Source: Hydrogenophaga sp. (GTDB lineage: Bacteria; Pseudomonadota; Gammaproteobacteria; Burkholderiales; Burkholderiaceae_C). From it: a DNA stretch of 64,000 nucleotides. The stretch is from NCBI RefSeq assembly GCF_030158645.1, contig NZ_JAOASO010000043.1, positions 1 through 64,000 on the forward strand, in the 5' to 3' direction. The position numbers were made by a program, and so were the translations under genes. Below the pieces are notes generated by a model, which saw nothing but the letters and a program-made list of their open reading frames with translations, did no database searches and was not told the origin of the DNA. Below, piece after piece: positions 38,257 to 48,394 of the stretch (the stretch's first letter is position 1; each line of letters begins with the position of its first letter).

Positions 38257-40934
38257 GGTGCGGTGTCGCTTTCGGGTGGGTGTTGCATTGCCTGCAATCG
38301 GTACAGCGCGTCGAGGGCCTGCTTCGGGGTCAGGGCGTCGGGATTGATCTGGGCCAGCGCCCGTTCGACCGCCGACGGTTCGGCAGCGGCCACGGGCGCG
38401 GGCGGCGCAAACAGGTCGATCTGCGCCTGCCCCGATTTTTGCTGCGATTCGAGCGCTTCGAGCGCGGCGCGCGCCTGGCGCACCAGCGAGGTCGGCATGC
38501 CGGCCAGCCGCGCCACCTGCACGCCGTAGCTGCGGCTCGCCGGGCCGGGCTGGATGTCGTGCAGGAACACGATGTCGTCGCCGGCTTTGCAGTGGCCGCT
38601 GGTGTGTGTTTCGACGGCAGATACATGCACGTTGATCGCGCGCTCGTGCTTCGCCGGGAACGCCGTCAGTTCGAAGTAGTGCGTCGCGAACAGCGTGAAC
38701 GCGTTGTTGCGCTCGTGCAGATGGCTGGCAATGGCGCCGGCCAGCGCCAGGCCGTCGAAGGTGCTGGTGCCGCGGCCGATCTCGTCCATCAGCACCAGGC
38801 TGTGGGGCGTGGCGGCGTGCAATATCTGCGCGGCCTCGGTCATCTCCAGCATGAAGGTGGACTGCGCATTGGCCAGATCGTCGGCCGCGCCGATGCGGGT
38901 GTGGATGGCGTCGATCGGCCCCAGCCGGCAAGCGGCTGCGGGCACGAAGCTGCCCATGCTGGCCAGCAGCACGATCACCGCCACCTGGCGCATGTAGGTG
39001 CTCTTGCCGCCCATGTTGGGGCCGGTGATCACCTGCATGCGCTGCTTGGGGCCGAGCACCGTGTCGTTGGCGATGAAGCTGCCGCCGCTGGTTTCGTTCA
39101 GCCGCGCCTCCACCACCGGGTGGCGCCCGCCGCGGATGTCGATGCAGGGCTCGGGCACGAACTGCGGCGCGTTCCAGTTCAGCGTGAGCGAACGCTCGGA
39201 CAGCGCGCACAGCGCGTCGAGCGCGGCCATGGCGCGCGCCAGCTGCGTGAGCGGCGCAACAAAGGCCTGCAGCTGGTCCAGCAACTGCTCGTAAAGCCAC
39301 TTCTCGCGGGCCAGCGCCCGGTCCTGTGCGGAGAGCGCCTTGTCCTCGAACGCCTTGAGTTCGGGCGTGATGAAACGCTCCGCGTTCTTCAGCGTCTGGC
39401 GGCGGCGGTAGTCGTCGGGCACCTTCGAGGCCTGGCCCTGCGTGACCTCGATGTAGAAGCCGTGCACCTTGTTGAACTGCACGCGCAGGTTGGCAATGCC
39501 GGTGCGCGCGCGCTCGCGCTGCTCCAGCTCGATCAGGAAACCGTCGCAGTTGTTCTGGATGGCGCGCAGCTCGTCGAGGTCGGGGTCAAAGCCGTCGGCG
39601 ATCACGCCACCGTCGCGCACCAGCGCGGCGGGTTCTGCCAGCAGCGCCGAGCGCAGCAGCCCGGCACAGCCCTCGGGCGGGGTGAGGTGTGTGGCGATGC
39701 CGTCCAGCAGGCCACCAGCCTCCTGCGAGCCGAGTTGCCGCGCCAGTTGCTGCGCTCGCTCCAGCGTCTGCCCCAGACCCACCAGCTCGCGCGGTTTCAC
39801 CTGCCGCAGGGCCGTTCGTGCGGTGATGCGCTCCACGTCGCTCGCGCCCTTGAGCGCGGCGCGCAGGCCCTGCCACAGGCCACCGCGCAGGGTGGTGATG
39901 GCGGCCAGCCGGGCGCGTGCTGGCGCACGGTCGCGCCGGGGCTCCAGCAGCCAGCTGCGCAGCGCGCGGCTGCCCATGCCGGTGCAGCACACATCGAGCA
40001 GCGAGAGCAGCGTGGGGCTGGTCTCGCCGCGCAGGGTCTGGGTCAGTTCGAGGTTGCGCCGGGTGTTGAGCGGCAGGTCGATCAGCTCGCCGCTGCGGGC
40101 CACCTGCAGGCTCTTCACATGGGTGAGTGCACGGCCCTGCGTGTGCTCGGCGTAGTTGAGCAGGGCCGACGCCGCGGCGTGCGCATCCGTCAGGTCTTGC
40201 GCGTCCCACGCGGCGAGGCTGGCGGCCTGCAGTTGCTCCAGCAGCTTGCGCTGGCCCAGGCCGGCGTCGAACGCCCAGGCCGGGCGCAGCACTGCCACCA
40301 GGCGTTGCCCGTTGGTGGGGTTGGCCAGCGCCAGCACGGTTTTCTCGAACGCGGTGGATGAGTCCGCGCTGTAGAGCAATTCGCCGGGATTGACGCGCGC
40401 CACCCAGTCGGCGAGTTCGTCGCTCGCGCACTGTGCTAGGAACACGATGCCCTGCGTGACCGACATCCACGCCAGACCACAGCCGGTGCGCGCGCCGGGG
40501 TGCACGGCCATGAGCACCGCCTCGGTCTTGTCGGAGAGCAGTTCGCTGTCGGTCAGCGTGCCGGGCGTGACCACCCGCACCACCTTGCGCTCCACCGGGC
40601 CTTTGGACGTGGCCACGTCGCCCACCTGTTCGCAGATGGCGACCGACTCGCCCAGCTTGATGAGACGCGCCAGGTACGTGTCGACCGAATGGAAGGGCAC
40701 GCCGGCCATCACCACCGGCTGCCCACCCGACTGGCCGCGCTGGGTCAGCGTGATGTCGAGCAGGCGCGCGGCCTTCTCGGCGTCGGCAAAGAACAGCTCG
40801 TAAAAGTCGCCCATGCGGTAGAAAAGCAGCGTGTTCGGGTACCCGGCTTTGAGGCCGAAGTACTGCTGCATCATCGGCGTGTGCGCAGACAGCTCGCCTG
40901 CGGGGGAGTGGGGGGCGGCGGTGTCCTTGTTCAT
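38253..40934 (-). CDS. mutS: DNA mismatch repair protein MutS
   Basis: 893 residues. The N-terminal mismatch-binding motif is present in '[35 protein letters not shown]' (Phe-x-Glu nearby). The core and clamp domains follow, then the ATPase with Walker A '[13 protein letters not shown]', '[16 protein letters not shown]' (Walker B/signature) and 'FATHYFELT'. The C-terminal helix-turn-helix dimerisation region is present. It recognises mispairs and recruits MutL. Length is slightly above E. coli MutS. First gene in a unit with anbu and the hydrolase. Confidence 0.97.
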   Translation of the reverse strand: MNKDTAAPHSPAGELSAHTPMMQQYFGLKAGYPNTLLFYRMGDFYELFFADAEKAARLLDITLTQRGQSGGQPVVMAGVPFHSVDTYLARLIKLGESVAICEQVGDVATSKGPVERKVVRVVTPGTLTDSELLSDKTEAVLMAVHPGARTGCGLAWMSVTQGIVFLAQCASDELADWVARVNPGELLYSADSSTAFEKTVLALANPTNGQRLVAVLRPAWAFDAGLGQRKLLEQLQAASLAAWDAQDLTDAHAAASALLNYAEHTQGRALTHVKSLQVARSGELIDLPLNTRRNLELTQTLRGETSPTLLSLLDVCCTGMGSRALRSWLLEPRRDRAPARARLAAITTLRGGLWQGLRAALKGASDVERITARTALRQVKPRELVGLGQTLERAQQLARQLGSQEAGGLLDGIATHLTPPEGCAGLLRSALLAEPAALVRDGGVIADGFDPDLDELRAIQNNCDGFLIELEQRERARTGIANLRVQFNKVHGFYIEVTQGQASKVPDDYRRRQTLKNAERFITPELKAFEDKALSAQDRALAREKWLYEQLLDQLQAFVAPLTQLARAMAALDALCALSERSLTLNWNAPQFVPEPCIDIRGGRHPVVEARLNETSGGSFIANDTVLGPKQRMQVITGPNMGGKSTYMRQVAVIVLLASMGSFVPAAACRLGPIDAIHTRIGAADDLANAQSTFMLEMTEAAQILHAATPHSLVLMDEIGRGTSTFDGLALAGAIASHLHERNNAFTLFATHYFELTAFPAKHERAINVHVSAVETHTSGHCKAGDDIVFLHDIQPGPASRSYGVQVARLAGMPTSLVRQARAALEALESQQKSGQAQIDLFAPPAPVAAAEPSAVERALAQINPDALTPKQALDALYRLQAMQHPPESDTAP

Positions 40935-41141
40935 GGGTGGCTCAGAGCGAGGGCGTGGCTTGCACCGTCTGGTTCACCATGAACAGAGCGACGGACGGCC
41001 CGGATGCTCACGACGCGTGAGAAGGCGAGCGCAAAGGCGATGCGGGTGAGCGGGTGGGGCAGTTTCATGGGTTCTGTGGTGGGGCGGCGTGCCGGCGGGC
41101 CGTGCACCCGGCGGTCTCCTGGTCGGCTGGCCAGGTCTGCA

Positions 41142-42266
41142 TCATGTCAGGCGGTAGCGGTAGACACCGTCCGCACCCAATTCGCGCACGGCTTCGCCGC
41201 GCACCAGCAGGTGGTTGAGGTGGGCCACACCTTCGCCGGTGGCCATGCCCAGCAGTTCGCCGGTGTTGTCGATGGCGCGCGCGAACAGGGCACCGAACAC
41301 ATCGACTGTGCGTTTGGGCGATTCGGCCAGGCTGCGGCGCAGGCGCTGCAGGCCGCGCTCGTGACCGTGTGCCAGGCGATCCAGTCTGGCATGCAAGCCC
41401 CGGAAGGGCTCACCGTGGGCGGGCAAGACCAGCAGCTCGTCGCTCAGCGTGCTGCGAAGGCGCTCAATGCTCTCGATCCAGTCGCCCAGCGGGTCGGCGT
41501 CGGGTTCGGTCGGGAACACGCTCACGTTGGAGGAAATGCGTGGGAGCACCTGGTCGCCCGAGACCAGCACGCCCAGGTCGTCGCTGAGCAGGCAGGCGTG
41601 TTCGGGCGAATGGCCGCGCCCGACGACCACGCGCCAGCCGTGCGCGCCAATGCGCACCGTCTCCCCGTCGGTGAGGCGGCGAAAGCTGTCGGGCAGGGCG
41701 TGCATGTGCTTGCCGTAACCGCCGAAGCGGGTGCGGTAGATGTCCAGGGCTTCCTCGTTCCAGCCCATCTGCCGGTAGAACTGGATGGCTTCTTCGGGCG
41801 CTTCACGGCCGGTGTCTCCCACGAGGGTGCGGCAGGTCAGGTACTCGAGCCGCGTCATCCACAGCCGGCACTGGAACTTGCGCGTGAGCCAGCCCGCCAT
41901 GCCCACGTGGTCGGGGTGCATGTGGGTGCAGAAGATGCGCGTGATGCGCGCACCCTGCGCCGTGGCGGCCAGCGGCCCCTCGGGTGAGATCAACCGGCGC
42001 CAGGCGGCCAGCGCCTCGGGTGTCTTGGTGCCGGTGTCGATCACGGCCCAGCCTGGGCCGTGCGCGTCTTCGTCGGCCACCGCCCAGAGGTTGATGTGGT
42101 TCAGCGCGAACGGCAGCGGCATGCGCAGCCACAGCACGCCGGGCGCGACCTCGCGCACCTCGCCAGGCGCTGGCGGCTCGCCACAGGGGTAGAGCAGCGC
42201 GTGGGGTGCGTCGGGCGTGGCGGCTGGGTCGTCGGGGCGGCCGTCCGGGGTGGGGGCATCAAGCAT
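41142..42266 (-). CDS. metallo-beta-lactamase fold hydrolase
   Basis: 374 residues with the zinc motif 'FCTHMHPDHVGMAGWL' (HxHxDH), the later His in 'GRGHSPEHACLL', Asp in 'LVSGDQVLP' and His in 'VLPAHGEP', as in glyoxalase II-like MBL enzymes. A C-terminal winged-helix-like segment 'GELLGMATGEGVAHLNHLLVRG' matches the LACTB2-type subgroup. The start at 42266 (MLDAPTPD) is chosen because an AACAAT hexamer lies 6 nt upstream; the track's 42440 start is not family-like. The substrate is unknown. Confidence 0.88.
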   Translation of the reverse strand: MLDAPTPDGRPDDPAATPDAPHALLYPCGEPPAPGEVREVAPGVLWLRMPLPFALNHINLWAVADEDAHGPGWAVIDTGTKTPEALAAWRRLISPEGPLAATAQGARITRIFCTHMHPDHVGMAGWLTRKFQCRLWMTRLEYLTCRTLVGDTGREAPEEAIQFYRQMGWNEEALDIYRTRFGGYGKHMHALPDSFRRLTDGETVRIGAHGWRVVVGRGHSPEHACLLSDDLGVLVSGDQVLPRISSNVSVFPTEPDADPLGDWIESIERLRSTLSDELLVLPAHGEPFRGLHARLDRLAHGHERGLQRLRRSLAESPKRTVDVFGALFARAIDNTGELLGMATGEGVAHLNHLLVRGEAVRELGADGVYRYRLT

Positions 42267-42272
42267 GGGGCG

Positions 42273-42278
42273 ATTGTT
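42273..42278 (-). promoter_or_regulatory. -10-like hexamer before the MBL gene
   Basis: AACAAT on the minus strand ends 6 nt before the ATG at 42266, with no Shine-Dalgarno visible. It fits the near-start layout seen at several genes. Confidence 0.3.
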
Positions 42279-42303
42279 CCAGATGCCCGCACCCACCCGG
42301 GAT

Positions 42304-43113
42304 TCAGGCGGCGGCTTCCATTTGCAGGCGCAGTGCAGCCAGCTCGTTGCGCAGCGCATCGTTTTGTGCCTGAAGCTCCTGCACCTGGCGGCGCAGGGCG
42401 GCGAGTTCGCCTTCTGGTGCCCGCGCTTCATCGCCTGCATCCACGGCCTTGCGGCGCGATTCGCGCACGCGTTTGGCGGCCAGTTTGAGCTCGTCTTTGC
42501 CGGCCAGCGCCGCGGCCTTCTGTTCGTCCGCCGGCAGGTCGGCCACCGCCGCCGCCGCGTTGAGCGAGAGCGCGCCGGCTTTGAGCGCTTGCACCAGCTC
42601 GGGTGCGGCCTGTTTCTGGATCTTTTCGATCTGCACCACCTGGCTGCTGCTCAGCCGCGCCGCCCGGGCGATGTCTTCACGGCTGCGCAGCGGCCTGGGC
42701 GAGACAGGGTTGTCCGACGTCGATGCAGGCGGTGCTGCGTCGGGCGCCACGTCACCGGGTGCCGGCGCAGACGCGAGGAAGCGCGAACGCCGATCGGCCA
42801 GGATGTCACGCTTGCGCAGGGCCAGCACACCGCGCTGGAAATCCGACACGCTGCGCCGCCCCAGGTGCTGGTCGATCATCCACAGGTGCACGTCCTGCTC
42901 CGACTGGAAGTTGGGGTTTTGCACCGTCTGGAACGCGATGCCGTGCTGTTGGCAGATGCCGTACCGGTTGTGCCCGTCCACCAGCACATCGCCCCACAGC
43001 ACCAGGGCGTCCCGGCAGCCCTCGGCCAGCAAGCTGCGCTCCAGCGCCGCGTGTTCGTCCGGGGTCAGGGGGTCGATGTAGGCTTTGAAATCGGGGTTGA
43101 CCTTGAGGTGCAT
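42304..43113 (-). CDS. ParB N-terminal domain (plasmid-partition-like) protein
   Basis: 269 residues. An N-terminal ParB/Srx-like domain has 'LVLWGDVLVDGHNRYGICQQHG', the ParB-type DGHNRY loop. A helical middle with 'QRGVLALRKRDILADRRSRF' and a helix-turn-helix-like 'SREDIARAARLSSSQVVQIEKI' follow, then a C-terminal leucine-rich coiled coil 'ELAALRRQVQELQAQNDALRNELAALR'. No ParA is nearby, so chromosome partition is unlikely to be its main role; a DNA-binding regulator is more plausible. The start at 43113 is used; the track's 43497 is readthrough. Confidence 0.75.
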   Translation of the reverse strand: MHLKVNPDFKAYIDPLTPDEHAALERSLLAEGCRDALVLWGDVLVDGHNRYGICQQHGIAFQTVQNPNFQSEQDVHLWMIDQHLGRRSVSDFQRGVLALRKRDILADRRSRFLASAPAPGDVAPDAAPPASTSDNPVSPRPLRSREDIARAARLSSSQVVQIEKIQKQAAPELVQALKAGALSLNAAAAVADLPADEQKAAALAGKDELKLAAKRVRESRRKAVDAGDEARAPEGELAALRRQVQELQAQNDALRNELAALRLQMEAAA

Positions 43114-43144
43114 GGGAACGGTGTGCGGTGAGAAAGGGCGCGAA

Positions 43145-43150
43145 TTGTAG
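43145..43150 (-). promoter_or_regulatory. candidate -10 of the ParB-like gene
   Basis: TACAAT on the minus strand lies about 32 nt before the ATG at 43113, allowing a leader of roughly 25 nt. The -35 is not obvious. Confidence 0.35.
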
Positions 43151-43276
43151 ATGCCGTTCGCCCGCGCAGTGTGCGGTTTGACGCTGTGCAGGGCACGCCG
43201 GCCCGCGTACATTTGCGGGTGACGCCCAGTCGTGGGACGGACATCTCGCCCAGCGCACCCCAACCACAGAGCACGC

Positions 43277-46200
43277 ATGCCTGAAGCTGCCTCAGAACCT
43301 GCCCCCGACGAGCGGGTCTCCCAGCCGCCGTTCCCGGCACCGGCGGGTACCTTTCCTCTTCCCTTCGACGCCATCTTCATGGCCGCGCCGTTGCCGGCCT
43401 CGGTGTCCAGCTGGCACGACGGTCGCCTGCTGTGCGTCAACGACGCGTGGCTGGCGATCACCGGCCTGTCGCGGGAAGCGGCCATCGGCCGCACCACGGT
43501 GGAGCTGGGTCACTGGCGCGACCCGGCCGAGCGCGATCGGTTTCTGCACCACCTGCCCTGCCCGGACAACGTGCAGGTGTTGCACCTGCATGGCGGTCAT
43601 GCACACCGGGTGCGCATGCACGCCGCGCCGCTGGAGACCGGAGCCGGCAAGTTGCTGCTGGTCTATTTCACCGAGGTCACCCGGGAGCTGGAAGCCCAGG
43701 CCGCGCTGGTGAGGTCCAACGAGGCGCTGAAGCTGGCCAACGTGGCACTGCAGCAGCGGGTTGAACTGCACGCCGTGATCGAGAAGATGGCCCGGGTGGG
43801 CCATTGGACCAACGCCGAGAACGACGACGAGGTGATCTGGTCGTCGGGTCTGTACGAGATCGCCGGGCTTGAACCCGAGGATCGCATCCGCCGCACGGCG
43901 GGGCGCGCGGGCATCCACCCGGACGACAAGCCCGCCTGGCTTGCTGCCCGAACCGCCTTTGATGGACGGGAAGTGGAGTTCCGCTGGTTGCGGCCCGATG
44001 GCGAGCTGCGCTGGTTGCGCACCCGCATCGGCCAGACCACCGTGGCGGGCAACGCGCAAACCGATTTTGGCGTGGTGCAGGACATCACGGCCGAACGGGC
44101 AGCCACCCAGCGACTGGGAGAACAGCTCAAGCTGCTGCAGGCCATCGCCGCCCGCGTGCCGGGGATGATGTACCAGGCGCGGCTGGGCGCGGACGGCCGG
44201 AGCACGATTTCCTATGTCAATGATGTCGCGCGCGACATGCTTGAGATCGAACCACACGATCTGCAGCGAGATGCCAGCATCCTGTTCGAGCGGGTTCATC
44301 CCGGCGACCGGGCCGATGTGATCGCCTCGCTGCAGCGCTCAGCGCGCGAACTGGCGCTCTGGCGACAGACCTACCGGGTGGTGTTGCCCAAGGGGGGCGA
44401 GCGCTGGTACAGCGTGGAGGCGGTGCCCCAGGGCGAGCCCGATGGGTCCGTCGTCTGGCACGGCTTCACCTCCGACGTCACCCAGGCGCGGCTGGCCGCT
44501 CAGCGGGTGGAGCGCCAGCAGCGCATGCTGGAGGCGGTGCGCCGTGCGCAGGCGGTGTTCATCGAAACCGAGGAAAAACGCGCCGCGTTTGAAGGCCTGC
44601 TGGACGCGTTTCTTCAACTCACCCACAGTGGCTACGGGTTCGTGGGCGAGGTGCTGTACGACGTCAACGACCACCCCTACCTGAAGACGCACGCGATCAC
44701 CAACATCTCGTGGGACGAGGCATCGCGGCGCATGTACACGGACCAGCTCGATGCCGGCATGACCTTCAGCAACCTCAAGACGCTGTTTGGTCGGGCCATG
44801 ACCAGCGGCAAACCCGTGATCGCCAACGATCCCCGCCAGGATTCGCGCTCGGGCGGCATGCCCGCAGGGCATCCGGGCATGGACGCGTTCCTGGGCATTC
44901 CCCTGTTGGTGGGGGATCGGCTCGTGGCCATGGTCGGCTTGGCCAACCAGCCCGACGGCTACAGCGAGGCCGACATCGAGTTCCTGCAGCCGCTGCTGGG
45001 CGCCGTTCGCCAGCTGGTGCTGGCCTGGCGCAGCTTTCAGGAGCGCAAGCGCACGCGCAGCCAGCTCGAGGCCACCAGTGCCCTGCTCACCGAGAAGAGC
45101 GCCGCCCTGCAGGTCACGCTGGACAGCATCAGTCAGGGACTGACCATGGTGGATGCACAGGGTCGCATCCGTTTCTTCAACAAGCGAACGCTGGAGCTGC
45201 TGGACCTGCCCGACGAATTGCTGGCACGGCGACCCACCCTCGAAGAGGTGGTCAAGTACCAGCGCGAGCGCGGTGATTTTGGTCCGCACCTGCAACTGCT
45301 GGACCCGCTGGCGCGGCGCTACCTCGACGAGCCCGATCCGCTGGAACTTCCCGACCACTACTGGCGCAAGACGCGGGACGGACGCACGCTGGAGGTCCGT
45401 TCCCGTCGCCTGTCCGACGGTGGGGTGGTGCGCACCTTCACCGACGTCAGTCCGTACATCGCGACCCAGGAAGCGCTGCGCGAAGAGCGCCAGCGCCTGG
45501 CCCGGGTGCTGGACGCCACCCGGCCCGGGATCTGGGAGGCCAACCTCGACGAACGGACGCTGATCGTCAACGAGCGCTGGGCCGAAATGCTGGGGCACAC
45601 CCTGGCCGAACTGGAGCCCGTGACCTTCGACACCTGGCAATCGCGGGTGCACCCCGATGACCTGGTGCGGGCCGACGCCGTGCGCGACCAGCACCTCAGG
45701 GGCGAGCTGCTTTTCTACGAATGCGATCTGCGCCTGAAGCACAAGGACGGTCATTGGGTCTGGATCAACACGCGGGGCCGCTTGCACCCGAAAGACCGCG
45801 ACGATCAGGCCCTCTGCATGTCGGGCACGCACCTGGACATCAGCGAGCGTGTGGCCGCGCAGGAGCAGATCCGTGCGCTCAATGCCAGCCTGGAGCAGCG
45901 GGTGCGGGCGCGCACCGCTGAACTGGAGCGTTCCATGCGCGACATGGAAGCCATTTCGTATTCGATCGCACACGACCTGCGGGCGCCGTTGCGGTCGGTC
46001 AACGGCTTTGCGCAGGTGATCAACGAAGAAGAGGGCGATCGGCTCAGCGAGAACGGGCGCCAGATGTTCGAGCGCATCGCGCGCTCGTCGCGCAACATGG
46101 GTCAGATGATCACCGACATGCTGGAGCTGCTGCGCGTGGTGCAGGTCGAGCTCGTTGCGCGTCCCGTGCCCATGAGGTCGCTGGCGAGCGCGGTCGCTGA

Positions 46201-46594
46201 AGCGCTGGCACCGCAGGTGCCCAGCGCCCGCATCGAGGTGGGTGAGCTGCCCGATGCGCTGGGTGATGCCACGCTCCTGCGCCAGGTGCTGAGCAACCTC
46301 CTGGACAACGCCTTGAAGTATTCAAGGCATCAGGGCGAGCCGGTGGTGGTCGTGGGTTTTGACGACGACGCAGCTGCTTATTTCGTGCGCGACAACGGCA
46401 TGGGTTTCGACATGGCACGGGCGAACAAACTGTTCGGCCTGTTCCAGCGGCTGCATGCCGGCACCGATGTGCCCGGCATGGGCGTGGGCCTGGCCATCGT
46501 GGCGCGCATCATCGAGCGCCACGGCGGCACCATCTGGGCCGAGTCGGCGCCGGGGCAGGGCGCCTGTTTCTGGTTCCGCGTGCCGCGCGCCTGA
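43277..46594 (+). CDS. large multi-PAS/GAF cytosolic sensor histidine kinase
   Basis: 1105 residues, no clear transmembrane helix. Order: PAS (about 30-130), PAS_3 (165-285), PAS (295-405), GAF (430-590; 'GYGFVGEVLYDVNDHPYLKTHAI'), PAS_7-like (615-735), PAS_3 (750-870), then HisKA with His899 in 'SYSIAHDLRAPLRSVNGFAQVI' and the ATPase motifs 'LSNLLDNALKYS', 'VRDNGMGFDM' and 'GMGVGLAIVARIIERHGG'. The PAS_7/PAS-linker part suggests multi-signal integration. There is no response regulator nearby. The start at 43277 is preferred to the track's 43232. Confidence 0.9.
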   Translation: MPEAASEPAPDERVSQPPFPAPAGTFPLPFDAIFMAAPLPASVSSWHDGRLLCVNDAWLAITGLSREAAIGRTTVELGHWRDPAERDRFLHHLPCPDNVQVLHLHGGHAHRVRMHAAPLETGAGKLLLVYFTEVTRELEAQAALVRSNEALKLANVALQQRVELHAVIEKMARVGHWTNAENDDEVIWSSGLYEIAGLEPEDRIRRTAGRAGIHPDDKPAWLAARTAFDGREVEFRWLRPDGELRWLRTRIGQTTVAGNAQTDFGVVQDITAERAATQRLGEQLKLLQAIAARVPGMMYQARLGADGRSTISYVNDVARDMLEIEPHDLQRDASILFERVHPGDRADVIASLQRSARELALWRQTYRVVLPKGGERWYSVEAVPQGEPDGSVVWHGFTSDVTQARLAAQRVERQQRMLEAVRRAQAVFIETEEKRAAFEGLLDAFLQLTHSGYGFVGEVLYDVNDHPYLKTHAITNISWDEASRRMYTDQLDAGMTFSNLKTLFGRAMTSGKPVIANDPRQDSRSGGMPAGHPGMDAFLGIPLLVGDRLVAMVGLANQPDGYSEADIEFLQPLLGAVRQLVLAWRSFQERKRTRSQLEATSALLTEKSAALQVTLDSISQGLTMVDAQGRIRFFNKRTLELLDLPDELLARRPTLEEVVKYQRERGDFGPHLQLLDPLARRYLDEPDPLELPDHYWRKTRDGRTLEVRSRRLSDGGVVRTFTDVSPYIATQEALREERQRLARVLDATRPGIWEANLDERTLIVNERWAEMLGHTLAELEPVTFDTWQSRVHPDDLVRADAVRDQHLRGELLFYECDLRLKHKDGHWVWINTRGRLHPKDRDDQALCMSGTHLDISERVAAQEQIRALNASLEQRVRARTAELERSMRDMEAISYSIAHDLRAPLRSVNGFAQVINEEEGDRLSENGRQMFERIARSSRNMGQMITDMLELLRVVQVELVARPVPMRSLASAVAEALAPQVPSARIEVGELPDALGDATLLRQVLSNLLDNALKYSRHQGEPVVVVGFDDDAAAYFVRDNGMGFDMARANKLFGLFQRLHAGTDVPGMGVGLAIVARIIERHGGTIWAESAPGQGACFWFRVPRA

Positions 46595-46597
46595 GCG

Positions 46598-47527
46598 TCA
46601 GAAGGGCGCGTCGCCCTGGCTGGGCGCATCCGCTGCCGGTGCCTCGGCCGCAGGCGCTTCGGCAGCCGGTGCGCCGGTGTTGCGGGCTTGCCGCACCGCC
46701 GCCTTGTCGCCCGCGCTGGCGAACTTGCTGTATTTGCCGGTCACACCGACCAGCTGGCCGTAGATCTTCGGGTTGGCGGCCATGCATTCCTTTTGCTCCA
46801 GGAAGTCGGCTTCGCCGGTGAAGTTGCCGATCAGGCCACCAGCCTCGGTGACCAGCAGTGCGCCCGCGGCCACGTCCCAGGGCGAGAGACCCATCTCGAA
46901 AAAGCCGTCGGTGAAGCCCGCCGCCACGTAGGCCAGGTCGAGTGCGGCCGAGCCGGGGCGGCGCACGCCGGCCACGCGGGGCATCACGTCGCCGAGCATC
47001 TGCAGGTAGGTCTGGAAGGCGTCGCCCGGGCGGAACGGAAAGCCGGTGGACATGAGGCAGTCGCGCAGCGTGGTGCGCTTGGCCACGCGGATGCGGCGGT
47101 CGTTCAGGTACGCGCCGCGTCCGCGCGTGGCGCAGAAGAGGTCGTTGCGGGTGGGGTCGTAAATCACGGCCTGTTCGAGCTTGTTGCCCACCATGAGCGC
47201 GATGCTCACGCAGTAGACCGGGAAGCCGTGAATGAAGTTGGTGGTGCCGTCCAGCGGGTCGATGATCCAGACGTGGTCTGCGCCGCCGTGCCGTCCTTCG
47301 CGTTTGCCCGACTCCTCGGCCCAGATCGCGTGGTCGGGGTAGGCGGTGAGCAGCGTGTCGATGATTGCGGCCTCGGCGGCCTGATCAACTTCGGTCACGA
47401 AATCGTTGGTCTGCTTGACCGAAACGCGGACCGATTCCACATCCAGTGCGGCGCGGTTGATGATGGTGCCGGCAAGGCGTGCGGCCTTGATGGCCACGTT
47501 GAGCATGGGGTGGAGCGTGGACGACAT
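46598..47527 (-). CDS. suhB: inositol-1-monophosphatase SuhB
   Basis: 309 residues with the metal-binding signatures '[17 protein letters not shown]' and '[18 protein letters not shown]', and Glu in '[11 protein letters not shown]', all standard for the lithium-sensitive inositol monophosphatase family. In E. coli, SuhB also acts in transcription complexes on rRNA operons. The C-terminal tail carries [13 protein letters not shown]-type Ala/Glu/Pro repeats that are not part of the catalytic fold. It is divergent from trmJ. Confidence 0.94.
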   Translation of the reverse strand: MSSTLHPMLNVAIKAARLAGTIINRAALDVESVRVSVKQTNDFVTEVDQAAEAAIIDTLLTAYPDHAIWAEESGKREGRHGGADHVWIIDPLDGTTNFIHGFPVYCVSIALMVGNKLEQAVIYDPTRNDLFCATRGRGAYLNDRRIRVAKRTTLRDCLMSTGFPFRPGDAFQTYLQMLGDVMPRVAGVRRPGSAALDLAYVAAGFTDGFFEMGLSPWDVAAGALLVTEAGGLIGNFTGEADFLEQKECMAANPKIYGQLVGVTGKYSKFASAGDKAAVRQARNTGAPAAEAPAAEAPAADAPSQGDAPF

Positions 47528-47650
47528 GAATTGTGAACCTCGGCGCGACACGGGACGTGGCGCGCAGCAGTGGAAGAGCAGACAGAAACGCCCCGGTGAT
47601 GCGGGGCGGCGACAATGTGCGAGATTTTACCGCCACCTCCACACCCCAGC

Positions 47651-48385
47651 ATGCGCACCCGTTTTGTATTGATCCAGACCAGTCACGCCGGTAACGTCGG
47701 CGGCGTGGCCCGCGCCCTGAAAGTGATGGGTTTTGACGACCTGGTGCTGGTGCAGCCGCGCTGGGCCAACGTGCTCAGGCGCGAAGAAACCATCCAGCGC
47801 GCCAGCGGCGCCAACGACGTGCTGGCCAGGACGCGCGTCGTCGACACGCTGGACGAAGCACTCGACGGCGTGACCCACCTGTGCGCCACCGCCATGACGC
47901 CGCGCGACTTCGGCCCGCCCACGCTGGCGCCGCGCGAACACTTCGAGACTCTGCTGGCCACACCCGAGCCGCCCGAGGGCGTGGCTTTCCTGTTTGGCTC
48001 GGAGCGCTTCGGCATGCGCAACGAAGACGTGTACCGCTGCCACGCGGCGCTCAGCATCCCCACCGCGCCCGATTTCGGTTCGCTCAACCTCGCGGCGGCG
48101 GTGCAGCTGATCGCCTACGACTGGCGCCAGGCGCTCGGAGGTTTTGCGCCGCTACCACCCGCGCCGCCACGCCAGCAGGCCGACGCGCAGGCCATCGGCG
48201 GCATGCTGACGCACCTGGAGCAGGCGCTGGTGGCCGTGGACTTTCTGGACCCGGCGGCGCCCAAGAAGCTCATGCCGCGCCTGAACCAGCTTTTCAACCG
48301 CGCTGCTCCCAGCGAGGAAGAAATCCACATCTTGCGAGGTGTTGCCAAGGCGATGCTGCAGGTGGCCGACAAGGCCAGGCGCTAG
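47651..48385 (+). CDS. trmJ: tRNA (cytidine/uridine-32-2'-O)-methyltransferase TrmJ
   Basis: 244 residues of the SpoU/TrmH class. 'VLIQTSHAGNVGGVARALKVMGFDDLVLV' is motif 1, 'VAFLFGSERFGMRNEDV' is motif 2 and 'IPTAPDFGSLNLAAAVQLIAYDWR' is motif 3 (knot). It methylates the 2'-OH of position 32 in tRNA using SAM. The start at 47651 (MRTRFVL) is preferred to the track's 47615. It is followed at once by cysE. Confidence 0.94.
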   Translation: MRTRFVLIQTSHAGNVGGVARALKVMGFDDLVLVQPRWANVLRREETIQRASGANDVLARTRVVDTLDEALDGVTHLCATAMTPRDFGPPTLAPREHFETLLATPEPPEGVAFLFGSERFGMRNEDVYRCHAALSIPTAPDFGSLNLAAAVQLIAYDWRQALGGFAPLPPAPPRQQADAQAIGGMLTHLEQALVAVDFLDPAAPKKLMPRLNQLFNRAAPSEEEIHILRGVAKAMLQVADKARR

Positions 48386-48388
48386 ACT
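48383..48388 (+). promoter_or_regulatory. -10-like hexamer before cysE
   Basis: TAGACT overlaps the trmJ stop codon and ends 6 nt before the cysE ATG at 48395. The GCCGCC spacer is not a Shine-Dalgarno. Confidence 0.3.
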
Positions 48389-48394
48389 GCCGCC

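Noticed and set aside
38280-40361. 693-residue plus-strand ORF
   Set aside because: Antisense to mutS, with no family features.
40931-41068. 45-residue minus-strand ORF (MKLPHPLTRIAFALAF...) ahead of mutS
   Set aside because: It overlaps the mutS start codon, has no Shine-Dalgarno and no recognisable domain; too weak to call.
44339-45973. 544-residue minus-strand ORF
   Set aside because: Antisense shadow of the large PAS kinase gene; composition is His/Gln/Arg-rich without domain signal.
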